Below, in pieces: positions 35,808 through 44,590 of a DNA stretch of 64,000 bases (within the stretch, counting starts at the first letter, position 1; each line of letters starts with the position of its first letter). The notes beneath the pieces are model-generated. The model saw only the letters and a program-made list of their open reading frames with translations. It had not been told where the DNA came from and did no database searches. Location: positions 1 through 64,000 of the forward strand of contig JAJFFO010000012.1 of assembly GCA_021776615.1 (NCBI GenBank), read 5' to 3'. This stretch comes from Robiginitomaculum sp. (GTDB lineage Bacteria > Pseudomonadota > Alphaproteobacteria > Caulobacterales > Maricaulaceae). A program made the position numbers and the translations under genes.

Positions 35808-36443
35808 CTATACGCAAGACACCCCGGTACCCTTCATATTGCAATAGCCTCCCGGCGTCTTAGCCAGATATTGCTGGTGATCTTCCTCGGCATAATAAAA
35901 CGGTACGGCCGCAACAATCTGGGTGGTAATACCGCCCATCTGGTTTTCCGTCAGACGGCTTTGATATTGCTGTTTGGAGGTTTCCGCCAGACGCAATTGC
36001 TGATCATCATTGGCAAAAATGGCGGAACGATATTGCGTCCCAACATCATTGCCCTGACGCATACCTTGTGTCGGGTCATGGTTTTCCCAAAACATCTGCA
36101 ACAATGCCTCATAGGAAATAACGCTCGGATCATAAACAAGGCGTATCGCCTCAGTATGGCCGGTATTGCCAGCACAAACATTGTAATAATTTGGGTTGGT
36201 GTCGTGACCGCCAGCATAGCCGACCATGGTCACCCAAACCCCCTTGGTCTGCCAAAACAACCGCTCGACACCCCAAAAACAGCCCATGGCAAATGTCGCC
36301 ATTTCAAAACCTTGCGGCCATGGCTCAAAAAGCGACCGCCCATTTACCGCATGGGGCGGCAGCGAGTGGGCCACCAAATCCGCCGCTGTGCGGCTATCGG
36401 TTTGCGCTTTATCAACATCAGTTTTGGGCGTGGCTTCATCCAT
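35808..36443 (-). CDS. msrA: Peptide methionine sulfoxide reductase A
   Basis: MsrA reduces (S)-methionine sulfoxide in proteins. The 211-residue product has the catalytic Cys55 in [10 protein letters not shown] and the resolving cysteines near the C-terminus ([13 protein letters not shown]). Length and residues match the E. coli-like class. A 30-residue hydrophilic lead precedes the fold. It may share regulation with the AhpD-like gene 72 bases downstream. Confidence 0.95.
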   Translation of the reverse strand: MDEATPKTDVDKAQTDSRTAADLVAHSLPPHAVNGRSLFEPWPQGFEMATFAMGCFWGVERLFWQTKGVWVTMVGYAGGHDTNPNYYNVCAGNTGHTEAIRLVYDPSVISYEALLQMFWENHDPTQGMRQGNDVGTQYRSAIFANDDQQLRLAETSKQQYQSRLTENQMGGITTQIVAAVPFYYAEEDHQQYLAKTPGGYCNMKGTGVSCV

Positions 36444-36631
36444 TATCTTTCGTCCTTGAGTGCGCCATACTGAGTAGCGATCTACTATGTAGGTTTTTTA
36501 TTAGCGGTGAAAAGCCCTAATCGACAGACCCGGCAGCGATTGCCGCTAATTCGGTCAAAATCGTCATGTGTTATCTACCCGCGCCGCTCACTTGTCCGCA
36601 GCCATTCCATGGGTATAGTGCGCGCGGCGCT

Positions 36632-36722
36632 GGTGAGGTGGCCGAGTGGTCGAAGGCGCACGCTTGGAAAGCGTGTAGGCGGTGTTCCCGTCTCGTGGGT
36701 TCGAATCCCACTCTCACCGCCA
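36632..36722 (+). tRNA. tRNA-Ser (anticodon GGA)
   Basis: The 91-nt sequence folds as a class II tRNA. The acceptor is GGTGAGG with TCTCACC (one G-U), discriminator G and encoded CCA. The anticodon stem ACGCT/AGCGT holds a loop with GGA. A long variable arm of serine type is present, and the T arm contains GGTTCGAATCCC. A run of seven T follows at 36724-36730, then three copies of a structured repeat. No integrase gene is next to it. Confidence 0.96.
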
Positions 36723-36723
36723 G

Positions 36724-36948
36724 TTTTTTTATCTCGCGGCGCGAAGATGCGCCTCCGATGGGGCGGCGAATGGTCGCCGGGGTGCGGTCGCACCCTGGGG
36801 GTAGGTCTGGGTATGATTCATTTACTTGGATCGTTTTTTATCTCGCGGCGCGAAGATGCGCCTCCGATGGGGCGGCGAATGGTCGCCGGGGCGCGGACGC
36901 ACCCTGGGGGTGGTTGTTTTTATCTCGCGGCGCGAAGATGCGCCTCCG
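36724..36948. repeat. Three copies of a structured repeat downstream of tRNA-Ser
   Basis: Copies lie at 36724-36802, 36834-36912 and 36917-36948 (the last truncated). Each begins with a T run and TATCTCGCGGCGCGAAGAT. Each full copy holds three hairpins: GGCGC/GCGCC, GGCGA/TCGCC and GGGTGCG/CGCACCC, the last with one mismatch in copy two. The first copy starts directly at the tRNA end. Together with 90 further bases they fill the 330 bp to the next gene; I see no protein gene here. Confidence 0.88.
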
Positions 36949-37052
36949 TCGCACGGTTGTGTTTTGGCATCGTAAAATTTGAAATCGTCGCTTAGGCGAA
37001 AGCGTGCTATGCACGGGGTTGGTTTTGTCCGAGCTTTTCGTTGGAGGATTAC

Positions 37053-37817
37053 ATGAACACCTTGAGATCATTGGCCCTGATTGGTGCCATTGCCCTGACC
37101 AGTGCCGCTTGTTCGGCTGATTATAATCAGAGCGCGCCGCAAATAGCCGTTGAAGATACGCGCCGCACGGCCGCGAATGTGGAGCGGGATTCGGCGCGAA
37201 AGCCGGCTGAAGTGCTCAATTTCATTGGATTAAAACAAGATGATACCGTGCTCGACTATGGTTCCGGCGGCGGCTATTGGGCGGAATTGTTTGCTGGTGC
37301 CGTAGGCGATGGCGGGAAAGTATATGCCCACAATAGCAATGGCCAACGGTTTGAATCCCGAAAAGAAGCGTTAGTAAAACAGTATGAAGCTTTCAAAAGC
37401 ATCGAACTGATGCCGGTTGGCAGAGGCGAAACATTGCCAATCGCCGACGGCAGTGTCGACACCATTATGCTTTCCTACCTTATCCATCATCTTCATTATC
37501 AAGAGGCCTCTGGCGATGCTTTGCCGGACAGCTCGGTGGCGTTATTTGAAGAATTTCGCCGTGTGCTCAAGCCCGGTGGCAGTTTCATTATCATCGAGCA
37601 TGTTGCCCAAGATGGCGCAAGCCGGGCGCAGAGCGCGCAATGGCACCGCACACCACCAGAGCTGGCAAAAGCGGATTTGATGGGATTGGGATTTGAGTTT
37701 GTCGCCGATGCGCCGGCAATATATTTCAACCCCGATGATGATCTCGCTAATAATTGGAATGAAGCCGGATTGAGAGGCAAGACCACCAGTTTTGTCCACA
37801 AATACCGCAAACCCTAA
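37053..37817 (+). CDS. SAM-dependent methyltransferase with lipoprotein signal
   Basis: The 254-residue protein begins MNTLRSLALIGAIALTSAAC, a lipoprotein signal with Cys20, and continues as a class I methyltransferase. Motif I is VLDYGSGGGYWAELF. DTIMLSYLIHHLHY and the later VLKPGGSFIIIEH are motifs of the fold. Exported proteins of this type are known (COG4798), but SAM is a cytoplasmic compound, so the true location or activity is unclear. GGAGG precedes the ATG. It stands alone between the repeats and a strong terminator. Confidence 0.86.
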   Translation: MNTLRSLALIGAIALTSAACSADYNQSAPQIAVEDTRRTAANVERDSARKPAEVLNFIGLKQDDTVLDYGSGGGYWAELFAGAVGDGGKVYAHNSNGQRFESRKEALVKQYEAFKSIELMPVGRGETLPIADGSVDTIMLSYLIHHLHYQEASGDALPDSSVALFEEFRRVLKPGGSFIIIEHVAQDGASRAQSAQWHRTPPELAKADLMGLGFEFVADAPAIYFNPDDDLANNWNEAGLRGKTTSFVHKYRKP

Positions 37818-37826
37818 TACCTATAA

Positions 37827-37854
37827 AAAACGGGCTGCCAAGGCAGCCCGTTTT
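37827..37854. terminator. Bidirectional intrinsic terminator
   Basis: AAAACGGGCTGCC (37827-37839) and GGCAGCCCGTTTT (37842-37854) form a perfect 13-bp stem with a two-base gap. T runs occur on both strands, so it serves the methyltransferase gene and, on the other strand, the ABC permease gene that ends at 37886. Confidence 0.92.
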
Positions 37855-37885
37855 CCATTCTTGCGTAATAAAAAGTGCGGGTAGG

Positions 37886-38815
37886 TTAAATCGCGCGCTT
37901 TCGCATTTCAATCGCACCGAAGATAAACCCGGCGGCGATGATGATACCCAGCCAGAACTGCGCACTGGCAATAGAGTAGGTTAAGCTGTCCCATTGAATG
38001 TCGCCGATGACGATGTTCAATATATCACGCGGCCCATCAATATCATGATCCAAGCGGGTGGTGGCATGGTCCTGCCAACCGCCCAAATGGGTGCCTAGCC
38101 AATTGCCGACAATGCTTGATTTTAGAAACATGCCTTCAACAACAACCAACACAACTGGCGTCAGTATTGCCCAAAGAAACGGCATGCGTCCGGCAAAGGA
38201 CGATACAAACAGCAACCAGGCGAGGACCGGCAGCGCCCATAAAGCCCACAGCAGATAATGCGCCATAAAGGCAAACCAGCTGCTGATCATCAAACCCAAT
38301 GGCCATAGCTCAAGCACCGGGCCGCCCTGAAAAATCATAATCAGGCTCAAAAACAGTGCGGTGAACAATTGGGCGGCTATAGCGACGGCCAAAAACATCA
38401 GGGGTGCCAAAACCAAAGGCGTAAATAACTTGGCCAATACTTCCTGCCAATCGGCGACCGGCATGGCCTTCCAAAACAGGATAGACCGGTCCCGGCGCTC
38501 CTCATAAAGCGTACCCAAAAGCGAGAAAAAGATGACAAAGGGAAGCGCTATCCACGACAGCCCGGTTGTCCAATATAGCAGCGTTACGCCTGCGGCCATT
38601 TCTCCGGGTTCTTGCTGCACTGTTTGGTTCAGGGCGTCGGCAAGGTTGGTAATACCGTTTTCCGCCATGCCGTCAAAATGGAGGATGTTGCCCACACCTA
38701 AGGAGGACAGCACCACCAGAGCCAGCGTTATGCCGGTCAGGATAAGCGGCACGAGAATATAACCATTCTTCCCGTCCAGCACTTCCCTTTTTATCAGGGC
38801 TGCAAAGGTTTTCAT
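37886..38815 (-). CDS. ABC-2 type transporter permease
   Basis: The 309-residue inner membrane protein has six or so hydrophobic segments and a large loop after the first, plus the ERRDRSILFWKAMPVADWQ stretch typical of ABC-2 permeases beside YtrA-type regulators. Its ATG overlaps the stop of the ATP-binding gene by four bases, so they form one transporter. The substrate is unknown; such GntR-controlled exporters are often linked to envelope stress or peptide antibiotics. Confidence 0.88.
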   Translation of the reverse strand: MKTFAALIKREVLDGKNGYILVPLILTGITLALVVLSSLGVGNILHFDGMAENGITNLADALNQTVQQEPGEMAAGVTLLYWTTGLSWIALPFVIFFSLLGTLYEERRDRSILFWKAMPVADWQEVLAKLFTPLVLAPLMFLAVAIAAQLFTALFLSLIMIFQGGPVLELWPLGLMISSWFAFMAHYLLWALWALPVLAWLLFVSSFAGRMPFLWAILTPVVLVVVEGMFLKSSIVGNWLGTHLGGWQDHATTRLDHDIDGPRDILNIVIGDIQWDSLTYSIASAQFWLGIIIAAGFIFGAIEMRKRAI

Positions 38816-39687
38816 TGCGGTTCTCCTGTCATGGTTGCCACGAAGATATCAGCAAGCCCGAGGCGGCGCGTTTCGCCCAAATTGGCCAGTGTTTCGTGAT
38901 CTTGGTTTTTATATACGCACGTGGATTTGCCGAAGCTTGATCCGGTAGAGATCGGGTTTAAGGCCAAGGCTTCTTTTTCTTTTCCGGGTGCCACTTGCAA
39001 TTCGATAAATTGCTGAGTGAGCGTGTCCATCTGCGCCTCGACAACAATGTCGCCATCCTTAAGGAATATGACATCGGTCAGAATATGCTCGATCTCCTCG
39101 ACCTGGTGAGTGGTGATGATTACCGTGCGGCTTTCATCAAAATACTCTTCCAAAAGGCTTTGGTAGAATTGTTTGCGAAACATGATGTCCAGACCAAGGG
39201 TCGGCTCATCAAGCACCAAAAGCTTGGCGTCGATCGACATCACCACCGCAAGGTGCAATTGCACGACCATGCCTTTGGACAAGGCCCGCACTTTACGGTC
39301 TTGCGGAATTTTGGTCCGGGACAGAAAGTCCAGCGCTTTTGGGCGGTCAAATTTCGGATGAACGGATTCAACAAAATCCAACACTTCGGAGACCTTCATC
39401 CATTTGGGCAGGGTCGCCACATCGGAAATGAAGCAAACATCTTTCATCAGCGCATCGCGCTTTTTTGACGGATCCAGACCCAAAACGCTAAGCTGGCCAT
39501 CATAAGAGGAGAGGCCAAGAACCGCATTCAACATGGTGGTTTTACCGGCGCCATTGGCACCAATAACACCAACGATACGGCCAAGCGGAATTTCAAAACT
39601 TACGCCCTTTAGTGCCTGAAACTTGCCAAAACTTTTGGCCAGATTTCGCGCCTTTATTACCGGGGCTTCAACTACAGTATCTGTCAT
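38812..39687 (-). CDS. ABC transporter ATP-binding protein
   Basis: The 291-residue protein has Walker A GANGAGKTTML, the signature region RALSKGMVVQLHLAV (LSKGM instead of the usual LSGGQ), and Walker B with LLVLDEPTLGLD. ITTHQVEEI follows with the switch His. It is the engine for the permease downstream. The GntR regulator gene ends one base before its start, so the three form a single operon. Confidence 0.94.
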   Translation of the reverse strand: MTDTVVEAPVIKARNLAKSFGKFQALKGVSFEIPLGRIVGVIGANGAGKTTMLNAVLGLSSYDGQLSVLGLDPSKKRDALMKDVCFISDVATLPKWMKVSEVLDFVESVHPKFDRPKALDFLSRTKIPQDRKVRALSKGMVVQLHLAVVMSIDAKLLVLDEPTLGLDIMFRKQFYQSLLEEYFDESRTVIITTHQVEEIEHILTDVIFLKDGDIVVEAQMDTLTQQFIELQVAPGKEKEALALNPISTGSSFGKSTCVYKNQDHETLANLGETRRLGLADIFVATMTGEPQ

Positions 39688-39688
39688 A

Positions 39689-40057
39689 TCAGCCTCCCTT
39701 CTGGCTCAAGCCGCTTTTGAGCAACTCATCGGCCTTAAAACCAAGCCGGTGAATAGTGCCCAGAATTTGCGGCCATTCTTCATCCATGAAACGCGTGCGC
39801 TCAGAGTCCAAAACCTTATTGCGCGCGCCTTCAACCACGAACATTCCCAGTCCGCGGCGCTTTTCTACTAATCCGTCCATAACCAGCTCCTGATAGGCTT
39901 TCGAGGCAGTGAGTGGATTTATTTGCAAATCCACGGCGACGTTTCTTACCGATGGTAGCGCTTCGCCTTCCGGCAATGCTCCATCCATAATCGCAACAAC
40001 TACCTTGTCCTTCAGTTGCCGGTAGATCGGTTGATCGTCCGTCCAATCCGGCGTCAT
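39689..40057 (-). CDS. GntR family regulator, YtrA type
   Basis: The 122-residue protein is short, with an N-terminal GntR winged helix (QPIYRQLKDKVVVAIMDGAL and NPLTASKAYQEL) and a small helical C-terminal part as in the YtrA subfamily. YtrA-type proteins repress the ABC transporter operon they head, as the gene order suggests here. The start is the ATG following a GGAG-like site. The intergenic region upstream is 575 bp and hairpin-dense. Confidence 0.93.
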   Translation of the reverse strand: MTPDWTDDQPIYRQLKDKVVVAIMDGALPEGEALPSVRNVAVDLQINPLTASKAYQELVMDGLVEKRRGLGMFVVEGARNKVLDSERTRFMDEEWPQILGTIHRLGFKADELLKSGLSQKGG

Positions 40058-40218
40058 GCTTACTCCTTTTCCTAAACGATAATGACCAAAAGCGAGGGCG
40101 CTATTGGCCCAGCCAGAACCATGGCCAGCACGTCATTTTGAGGCGCTAAACAATGATCTCGGCGATTGTGTATTTTCGGGTAAAGATAGGACCGTGTTGG
40201 CATTTTCGTTCCTCAGTG

Positions 40219-40350
40219 TCCTAGTTGCCCTAGGTTTTTGTTTTGACGGTGGGGGCCGGTATTGTTCCGGCCCCGCACACGTCGTCCTCATCGACGAGAT
40301 TAATATTCTCGCTTCTCATCACATCGCTACGGGGGTGCATTGCATCACCT
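40219..40350. ncRNA. Hairpin-rich gene-free segment, possible structured RNA
   Basis: Within the 575-bp gap between GntR and amidohydrolase genes lie several stems in a row. CCTAG/CTAGG (40220-40234) is followed by TTTTTGTTTT. GGGGCCGG/CCGGCCCC is at 40252-40274, CGTCG/CGACG at 40280-40296, CGAGA/TCTCG at 40295-40311 and GGTG/CACC at 40334-40349. The third and fourth share bases and are alternatives. No protein frame with a ribosome site was found. It may be a small RNA, a leader, or a chance cluster. Confidence 0.3.
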
Positions 40351-40474
40351 CTTAGTGGGCATAGATGCTGGCCTTGGGGGGGGTATTAGGCCGGTGCTGG
40401 GGTGCTTTGTTGTAGCGGTGTATTGGTTATGTAGTACACCAACTTTCATTATGCAAGCAAAAAATGGAAAATTT

Positions 40475-40487
40475 CTGCAAATTGCAG
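40475..40487. promoter_or_regulatory. Palindrome CTGCAAATTGCAG
   Basis: A perfect 6-bp palindrome with one central base lies in an AT-rich part of the same gap. It is similar in style to the AT/GC dyads bound by ScfR-type or other HTH regulators. It could also be one element of an unseen promoter. No assignment is possible. Confidence 0.3.
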
Positions 40488-40530
40488 TTAACTAATTGTT
40501 TTTATGTCAATAAATTATGTGCACGCACAC

Positions 40531-40566
40531 AAGCACCGCCACCCAAATAAAGAGGTGGCGGTGCTT
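40531..40566. terminator. Long stem-loop before the amidohydrolase 3' end
   Basis: AAGCACCGCCACC (40531-40543) pairs with GGTGGCGGTGCTT (40554-40566), a perfect 13-bp stem with a ten-base loop. It lies 67 bases past the stop of the minus-strand amidohydrolase gene, so it may end that transcript or stabilise its 3' end. No clear T run follows on either side. Confidence 0.6.
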
Positions 40567-40632
40567 TCACCCTTCTGGGCGCAATTGGCATGGCCTGTAT
40601 TGGCGTTTACCGAGGGGCTTAAGCCCTATTGG

Positions 40633-43600
40633 CTATTCCCACCAATAGGGCTTGCGAGTGAAATCGCCGGTAACTTCCTCATTCATGGTTTTGGCATCAT
40701 ACAGACGGCCATTTTGCATCACCTGCGCGATGTCGTCCGTATTGCCAATGTCGGCAAGCGGATCGCTATTGAGGATGACCAGATCGGCAAGTTTGCCCTT
40801 TTCCAGCGAGCCGATATCGCCAGCAAACCCTAAATGGGTGGCCGGCGTGATGGTTGCCGCTTTGAGCGCTTCGAGCGGGCTCATGCCGCCGCGCACAAAG
40901 GACCACATTTCCCAATGGGCGGCGAGGCCCTCTTCCTGACCATGGGCACCGATGGATACCGCCACCCCGCGATCGGCCAACAACTTGGCAGTGGCCGCAT
41001 TGACCTGATCAGAAAAATCTTCTTCTGGTGCGGTCTGCCGCCGTATGGAGCTGGCCTGCAAACGGCGCGGTGGTACGTGTTGGGACAGGATCGGGTGCCG
41101 CCATACATCCATTGCCTGACGCCAATAGCTATCGCCGCTTAGGCCGCCATAGGTGACCACAAGGGTCGGCGTGTAAGCGACTTTTGTGGCCGCGAAGAAG
41201 CTAAGAACGTCTTCATACAGCATGGATTGCGGCAAATTATGCTCAATCGAGGTAATGCCATCGGCGACAAAGGCCATGTCCATATGAAACAATGAAGCCC
41301 CTTCGGCAACCACCACCATATCCTCTTCAAGCGCGGCGGCGATAACCTGCTGGCGCTGATCACGCCGCGGCTGGTTGTAGTTTTTGATCGAATGCGCACC
41401 TTGCGCCTTTAAGCGGCGCACATGCGAAAGCGCGTCATCGGCATTGTCGATCACCGCGTAAAATCCCGGTGCCTTGGCTCCATAGACAATTTCGCCGGTC
41501 GAATAAATGCGCGGGGCCAATAGCAATCCGGCCCGCTGATATTCAGCGGCGCTAAAGGCATGACTGGCAGCATTGGAAGGATCGTGAACCGTCGTCACCC
41601 CTAAGGCCAGATGGGCAATTGCCGCCCAGTTTTGTTGCGGAATGATGTCATCACGGCCCTGAGGTCCGTGCGCGTGCGCATCAATCAAGCCCGGAATAAT
41701 GGTCTTGCCAGCAAGATCAATTTGCCGGGCATTATCGGGAATTTTCACATCATCCGCATTGCCAATAGCGGTAATTTTATTGCCCTCAATGATAATTACG
41801 CCATTTTCAATGACGCCGCCATCTGCGCCAGCCATGGTGATGATCTTGGCCCCCATCAGGGCACTCACCCCGTCCGGCTGGTCGGCTTTGACACTAAGAG
41901 AAAGGTCCGCGCCTTTGGTTGGCGGGCTATAGGCTTCGCTCTCATCTTCCCCGGCTTTTGGCTCGCCTTTTGGCATTTTGGCGATCATCTCGCCAACGCC
42001 CGCGCTGTATAGTTGCGGCCCCAAAGTCCAGCTAAGCTGCGCCCCCGCCCAGCCAATATAGCTGGCACCGTCACCACTGGCCTTAACCACCGGATTAGCA
42101 GACGCATTTCTGCCCGCACTTATGTTTTGCGGGCCGCGGGTCATGGGCATAACATAGGCATTATAGTTTTCGACAAAGGCGAGATAGTCGCCGCCGGGCG
42201 CAACCTCGAACTGAGTGATCATATCGCCAGAAGCATGAATGCGCTCGTCCTCACCAGCAAAATTGACGCTGATAAGCGAAGCTTTATCGCCATCAAACTT
42301 GGTCATAAATACCCGATCATTCTGCGCGCCAAAGTGCGGTGATGCGCCAGATTTGGTGACCCGCGCCATCGCGCCATTATCGACCGAAAGCTGATAGACG
42401 CCGGATGTTTGTGACCAATTATTGGAAGTTAAAAATCCACCCCTGCCCTTTTCAAAAACCACGGAATTGCCATCGGGGGAGAAGCGCGGCCGACGGTAAT
42501 GCCCCGGTTCTTGGGTTAATGCGCGCGCGCCAGTGCCATCGGCAGCCATGATGCGGATGGTGCCAAGATCATCGTCATTCCAGGCGACATAGACAATGCT
42601 TTGCCCATCGGCAGACCAGGACGGGAAAAACTCGCGATCGTCGCTATCGGTCAATCTTCGCGCTTTGCCATTGGGCAGCGATTTTACATAGAGATGGCCA
42701 AGCGATTCAAACACCACCTGTTTGGCATTTGGTGACAGGCTGGAAAAGCGCGGCATTTTGGTTTTGAATTTCGCCGGTGCGACTTTTACACTTGGCCGCG
42801 GCGGGTCAATAATCGTGCGGTTATCCTGTACGCGAAACGGAATAATTTCGCTCGCGCCAGTGTAGATATTGAGCTTGCGGATTTTGCCGCCAGCCCAAAA
42901 CACGATGGCGCTGGAATCCGATAACCAATCCATATTCGGATAAACACCGTGCACGGCCCAGACTTCTTGTAAATCCCGATCAAGGTCGTCATAAATTTTG
43001 CGCTCTTCGCCGCTGTGCAAGTCTTTCAAATAAAGTTTTGAAGCCATGCGCTCGCGGCGCACAAATGCCAGATATTTACCATCTGGAGATGGCGCAGGCC
43101 GCACGGAACCACCGGCCCCTGACGCGGCGGTGCTGATTTCACCAGAGCGCATTTCATAACGCTTAATGTTAAAAAGGTCGGTGTTGGAATCCTGAGCGTA
43201 GATAAATTGCCCACCGGAGGTGACGTTCTGGCTGTAATAAATATAGTCGCCATCGGCCGAGAATATCGGCTCGCCCAATTCCTTCTGGTGGGTTTCGCTT
43301 GGCCGCTTCACCAGCTTAACGCCATTGCCACCGCCCAGATGATAGAGCCAAATTTCTCCCGCGCCCAAGGAGCGCTGGGTGGTGAAATGCTTGCGTGCGG
43401 CCAGATATTGGCCGTCAGCAGACCAGGTCGGGTTATTCAGCAGTCGAAATTTTTCCTTGGTGACCTGACGTTTGTCAGACCCGTCCTTATTCATGATCCA
43501 GATATTGTCGCCACCGGCACGGTCTGAGGTAAAAGCGATTAATTGCCCATCTGGCGAAAATCGCGGCTGCATTTCCCACGGAACACCGCTGGCTATGGGT

Positions 43601-43857
43601 TTGGCGGTGCCGCCCGCCATTGGCATGACATAAATATCGCCAAGCAGATCAAAAGCGATGGTTTTGCCATCAGGGCTGACATCAAGGCTCATCCATGTGC
43701 CTTCATCAACATCAATCGCCACCTCGCGGGTAGGAAATTGCGGCGTGGCAACATCCCATTTTTCCTTTTTATCACCATCATCCTTCGCCATAAGCGGTGC
43801 TGGTAAAATGAAAGCTGCCAAACACGCGGCAAGGCAAAAGGTGAATAATTTTTTCAT
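40633..43857 (-). CDS. Exported beta-propeller amidohydrolase
   Basis: The 1074-residue protein starts at the ATG after AGGGG and has a signal peptide cut near PLMAK. Residues of about 40-700 are repeated TolB/PD40 beta-propeller segments (SPDGKTIAFD, SPDGQLIAFTSDRAG, SADGQSIVYVAWN and others). From about 740 the C-terminal part is an amidohydrolase with the metal motif GLIDAHAHG, further His in ITSIEHNLP and an Asp near LADLVILNSDPL. The family is widespread in alphaproteobacteria with unclear substrates, perhaps peptides or cyclic amides. It has a 304-bp divergent gap with DUF2948. A longer frame to 44055 lacks any signal. Confidence 0.92.
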   Translation of the reverse strand: MKKLFTFCLAACLAAFILPAPLMAKDDGDKKEKWDVATPQFPTREVAIDVDEGTWMSLDVSPDGKTIAFDLLGDIYVMPMAGGTAKPIASGVPWEMQPRFSPDGQLIAFTSDRAGGDNIWIMNKDGSDKRQVTKEKFRLLNNPTWSADGQYLAARKHFTTQRSLGAGEIWLYHLGGGNGVKLVKRPSETHQKELGEPIFSADGDYIYYSQNVTSGGQFIYAQDSNTDLFNIKRYEMRSGEISTAASGAGGSVRPAPSPDGKYLAFVRRERMASKLYLKDLHSGEERKIYDDLDRDLQEVWAVHGVYPNMDWLSDSSAIVFWAGGKIRKLNIYTGASEIIPFRVQDNRTIIDPPRPSVKVAPAKFKTKMPRFSSLSPNAKQVVFESLGHLYVKSLPNGKARRLTDSDDREFFPSWSADGQSIVYVAWNDDDLGTIRIMAADGTGARALTQEPGHYRRPRFSPDGNSVVFEKGRGGFLTSNNWSQTSGVYQLSVDNGAMARVTKSGASPHFGAQNDRVFMTKFDGDKASLISVNFAGEDERIHASGDMITQFEVAPGGDYLAFVENYNAYVMPMTRGPQNISAGRNASANPVVKASGDGASYIGWAGAQLSWTLGPQLYSAGVGEMIAKMPKGEPKAGEDESEAYSPPTKGADLSLSVKADQPDGVSALMGAKIITMAGADGGVIENGVIIIEGNKITAIGNADDVKIPDNARQIDLAGKTIIPGLIDAHAHGPQGRDDIIPQQNWAAIAHLALGVTTVHDPSNAASHAFSAAEYQRAGLLLAPRIYSTGEIVYGAKAPGFYAVIDNADDALSHVRRLKAQGAHSIKNYNQPRRDQRQQVIAAALEEDMVVVAEGASLFHMDMAFVADGITSIEHNLPQSMLYEDVLSFFAATKVAYTPTLVVTYGGLSGDSYWRQAMDVWRHPILSQHVPPRRLQASSIRRQTAPEEDFSDQVNAATAKLLADRGVAVSIGAHGQEEGLAAHWEMWSFVRGGMSPLEALKAATITPATHLGFAGDIGSLEKGKLADLVILNSDPLADIGNTDDIAQVMQNGRLYDAKTMNEEVTGDFTRKPYWWE

Positions 43858-43959
43858 GAAAAACCCCTGATCAATAATGCTTCGAACCATAAATGCGGGG
43901 GGCGTGGGATGGGTAATGGCCATTTTTTGGCTCTCATCCGGCCCCGTCATTCTTGGCGC

Positions 43960-44031
43960 TCGTCGATTGGCGCACTCTACAGGAAAATGCCCGGCCAACA
44001 CAACCAAAACGGGCGAGCACTCAATCGACGA
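43960..44031. other. Nested inverted repeat in a divergent promoter region
   Basis: TCGTCGATTG (43960-43969) and CAATCGACGA (44022-44031) are a perfect 10-bp inverted repeat 52 bp apart, with an inner pair GCCCG (43989-43993) and CGGGC (44010-44014). It lies in the 304-bp gap between the amidohydrolase and DUF2948 genes; I see no gene in that gap. It could be a regulator site with looping, or an RNA hairpin. Confidence 0.4.
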
Positions 44032-44161
44032 TGCGATTCCACTTTGCCCCCGCAATAGTGTTGGCGGTGCCGCCCTTGCATACTGGCGCTACTTCATACA
44101 GAAAACGCACGGCGACACTTTTTTGAACAAATGGCGCTTGTGGACAATGGAGATCGCAAAG

Positions 44162-44590
44162 ATGCACTTAATGGCTGCCGGCCCGGAAGATCTTCAGGTA
44201 ATTTCCGCTTTGGTGCAGGATGGGGTGGCGCGCATTAAGGATTTGCAGCGCGAGTCTGGCGCGCGGCGATTTACCTTGGGCCTTAACCGCTTTCGTTGGG
44301 AATTAGTGCAACAAGGCAAGGCACCCGCGCGGGTGCGCGCCGGATTGATGATTGACGGCGTGAGCGCCGTACGCACCCATAAAATAAGCCGGGCCAATCC
44401 CGAGGCGGTTATCGATATTTTGTCATTCAGCTTTATCGCCGATGCGGCCAATCCCCCGGCCGGGGTTTTGCAAATATTACTCGCTGGCGGCGGCGAAATT
44501 GAGCTCGACGTTGAATGTATTGACGTGACGCTTGCCGATGTAAGTCAAACCTGGCGCACGCGGCGTCTGCCCAATCACGATGACGACTGA
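44162..44590 (+). CDS. DUF2948 family protein
   Basis: The 142-residue protein starts at [20 protein letters not shown], with GGAG nine bases upstream. [12 protein letters not shown] and the IDILSFSF-like segment match the DUF2948 family of alphaproteobacteria. The function is unknown. Its end overlaps the UPF0262 gene by 11 bases. The reading frame is open farther upstream, but no family-like sequence is there. Confidence 0.85.
   Translation: MHLMAAGPEDLQVISALVQDGVARIKDLQRESGARRFTLGLNRFRWELVQQGKAPARVRAGLMIDGVSAVRTHKISRANPEAVIDILSFSFIADAANPPAGVLQILLAGGGEIELDVECIDVTLADVSQTWRTRRLPNHDDD

Noticed and set aside
36632-36722. tRNA-Ser as the attachment site of an integrated element
   Set aside because: No integrase, no direct repeat of the tRNA end and no foreign genes downstream.
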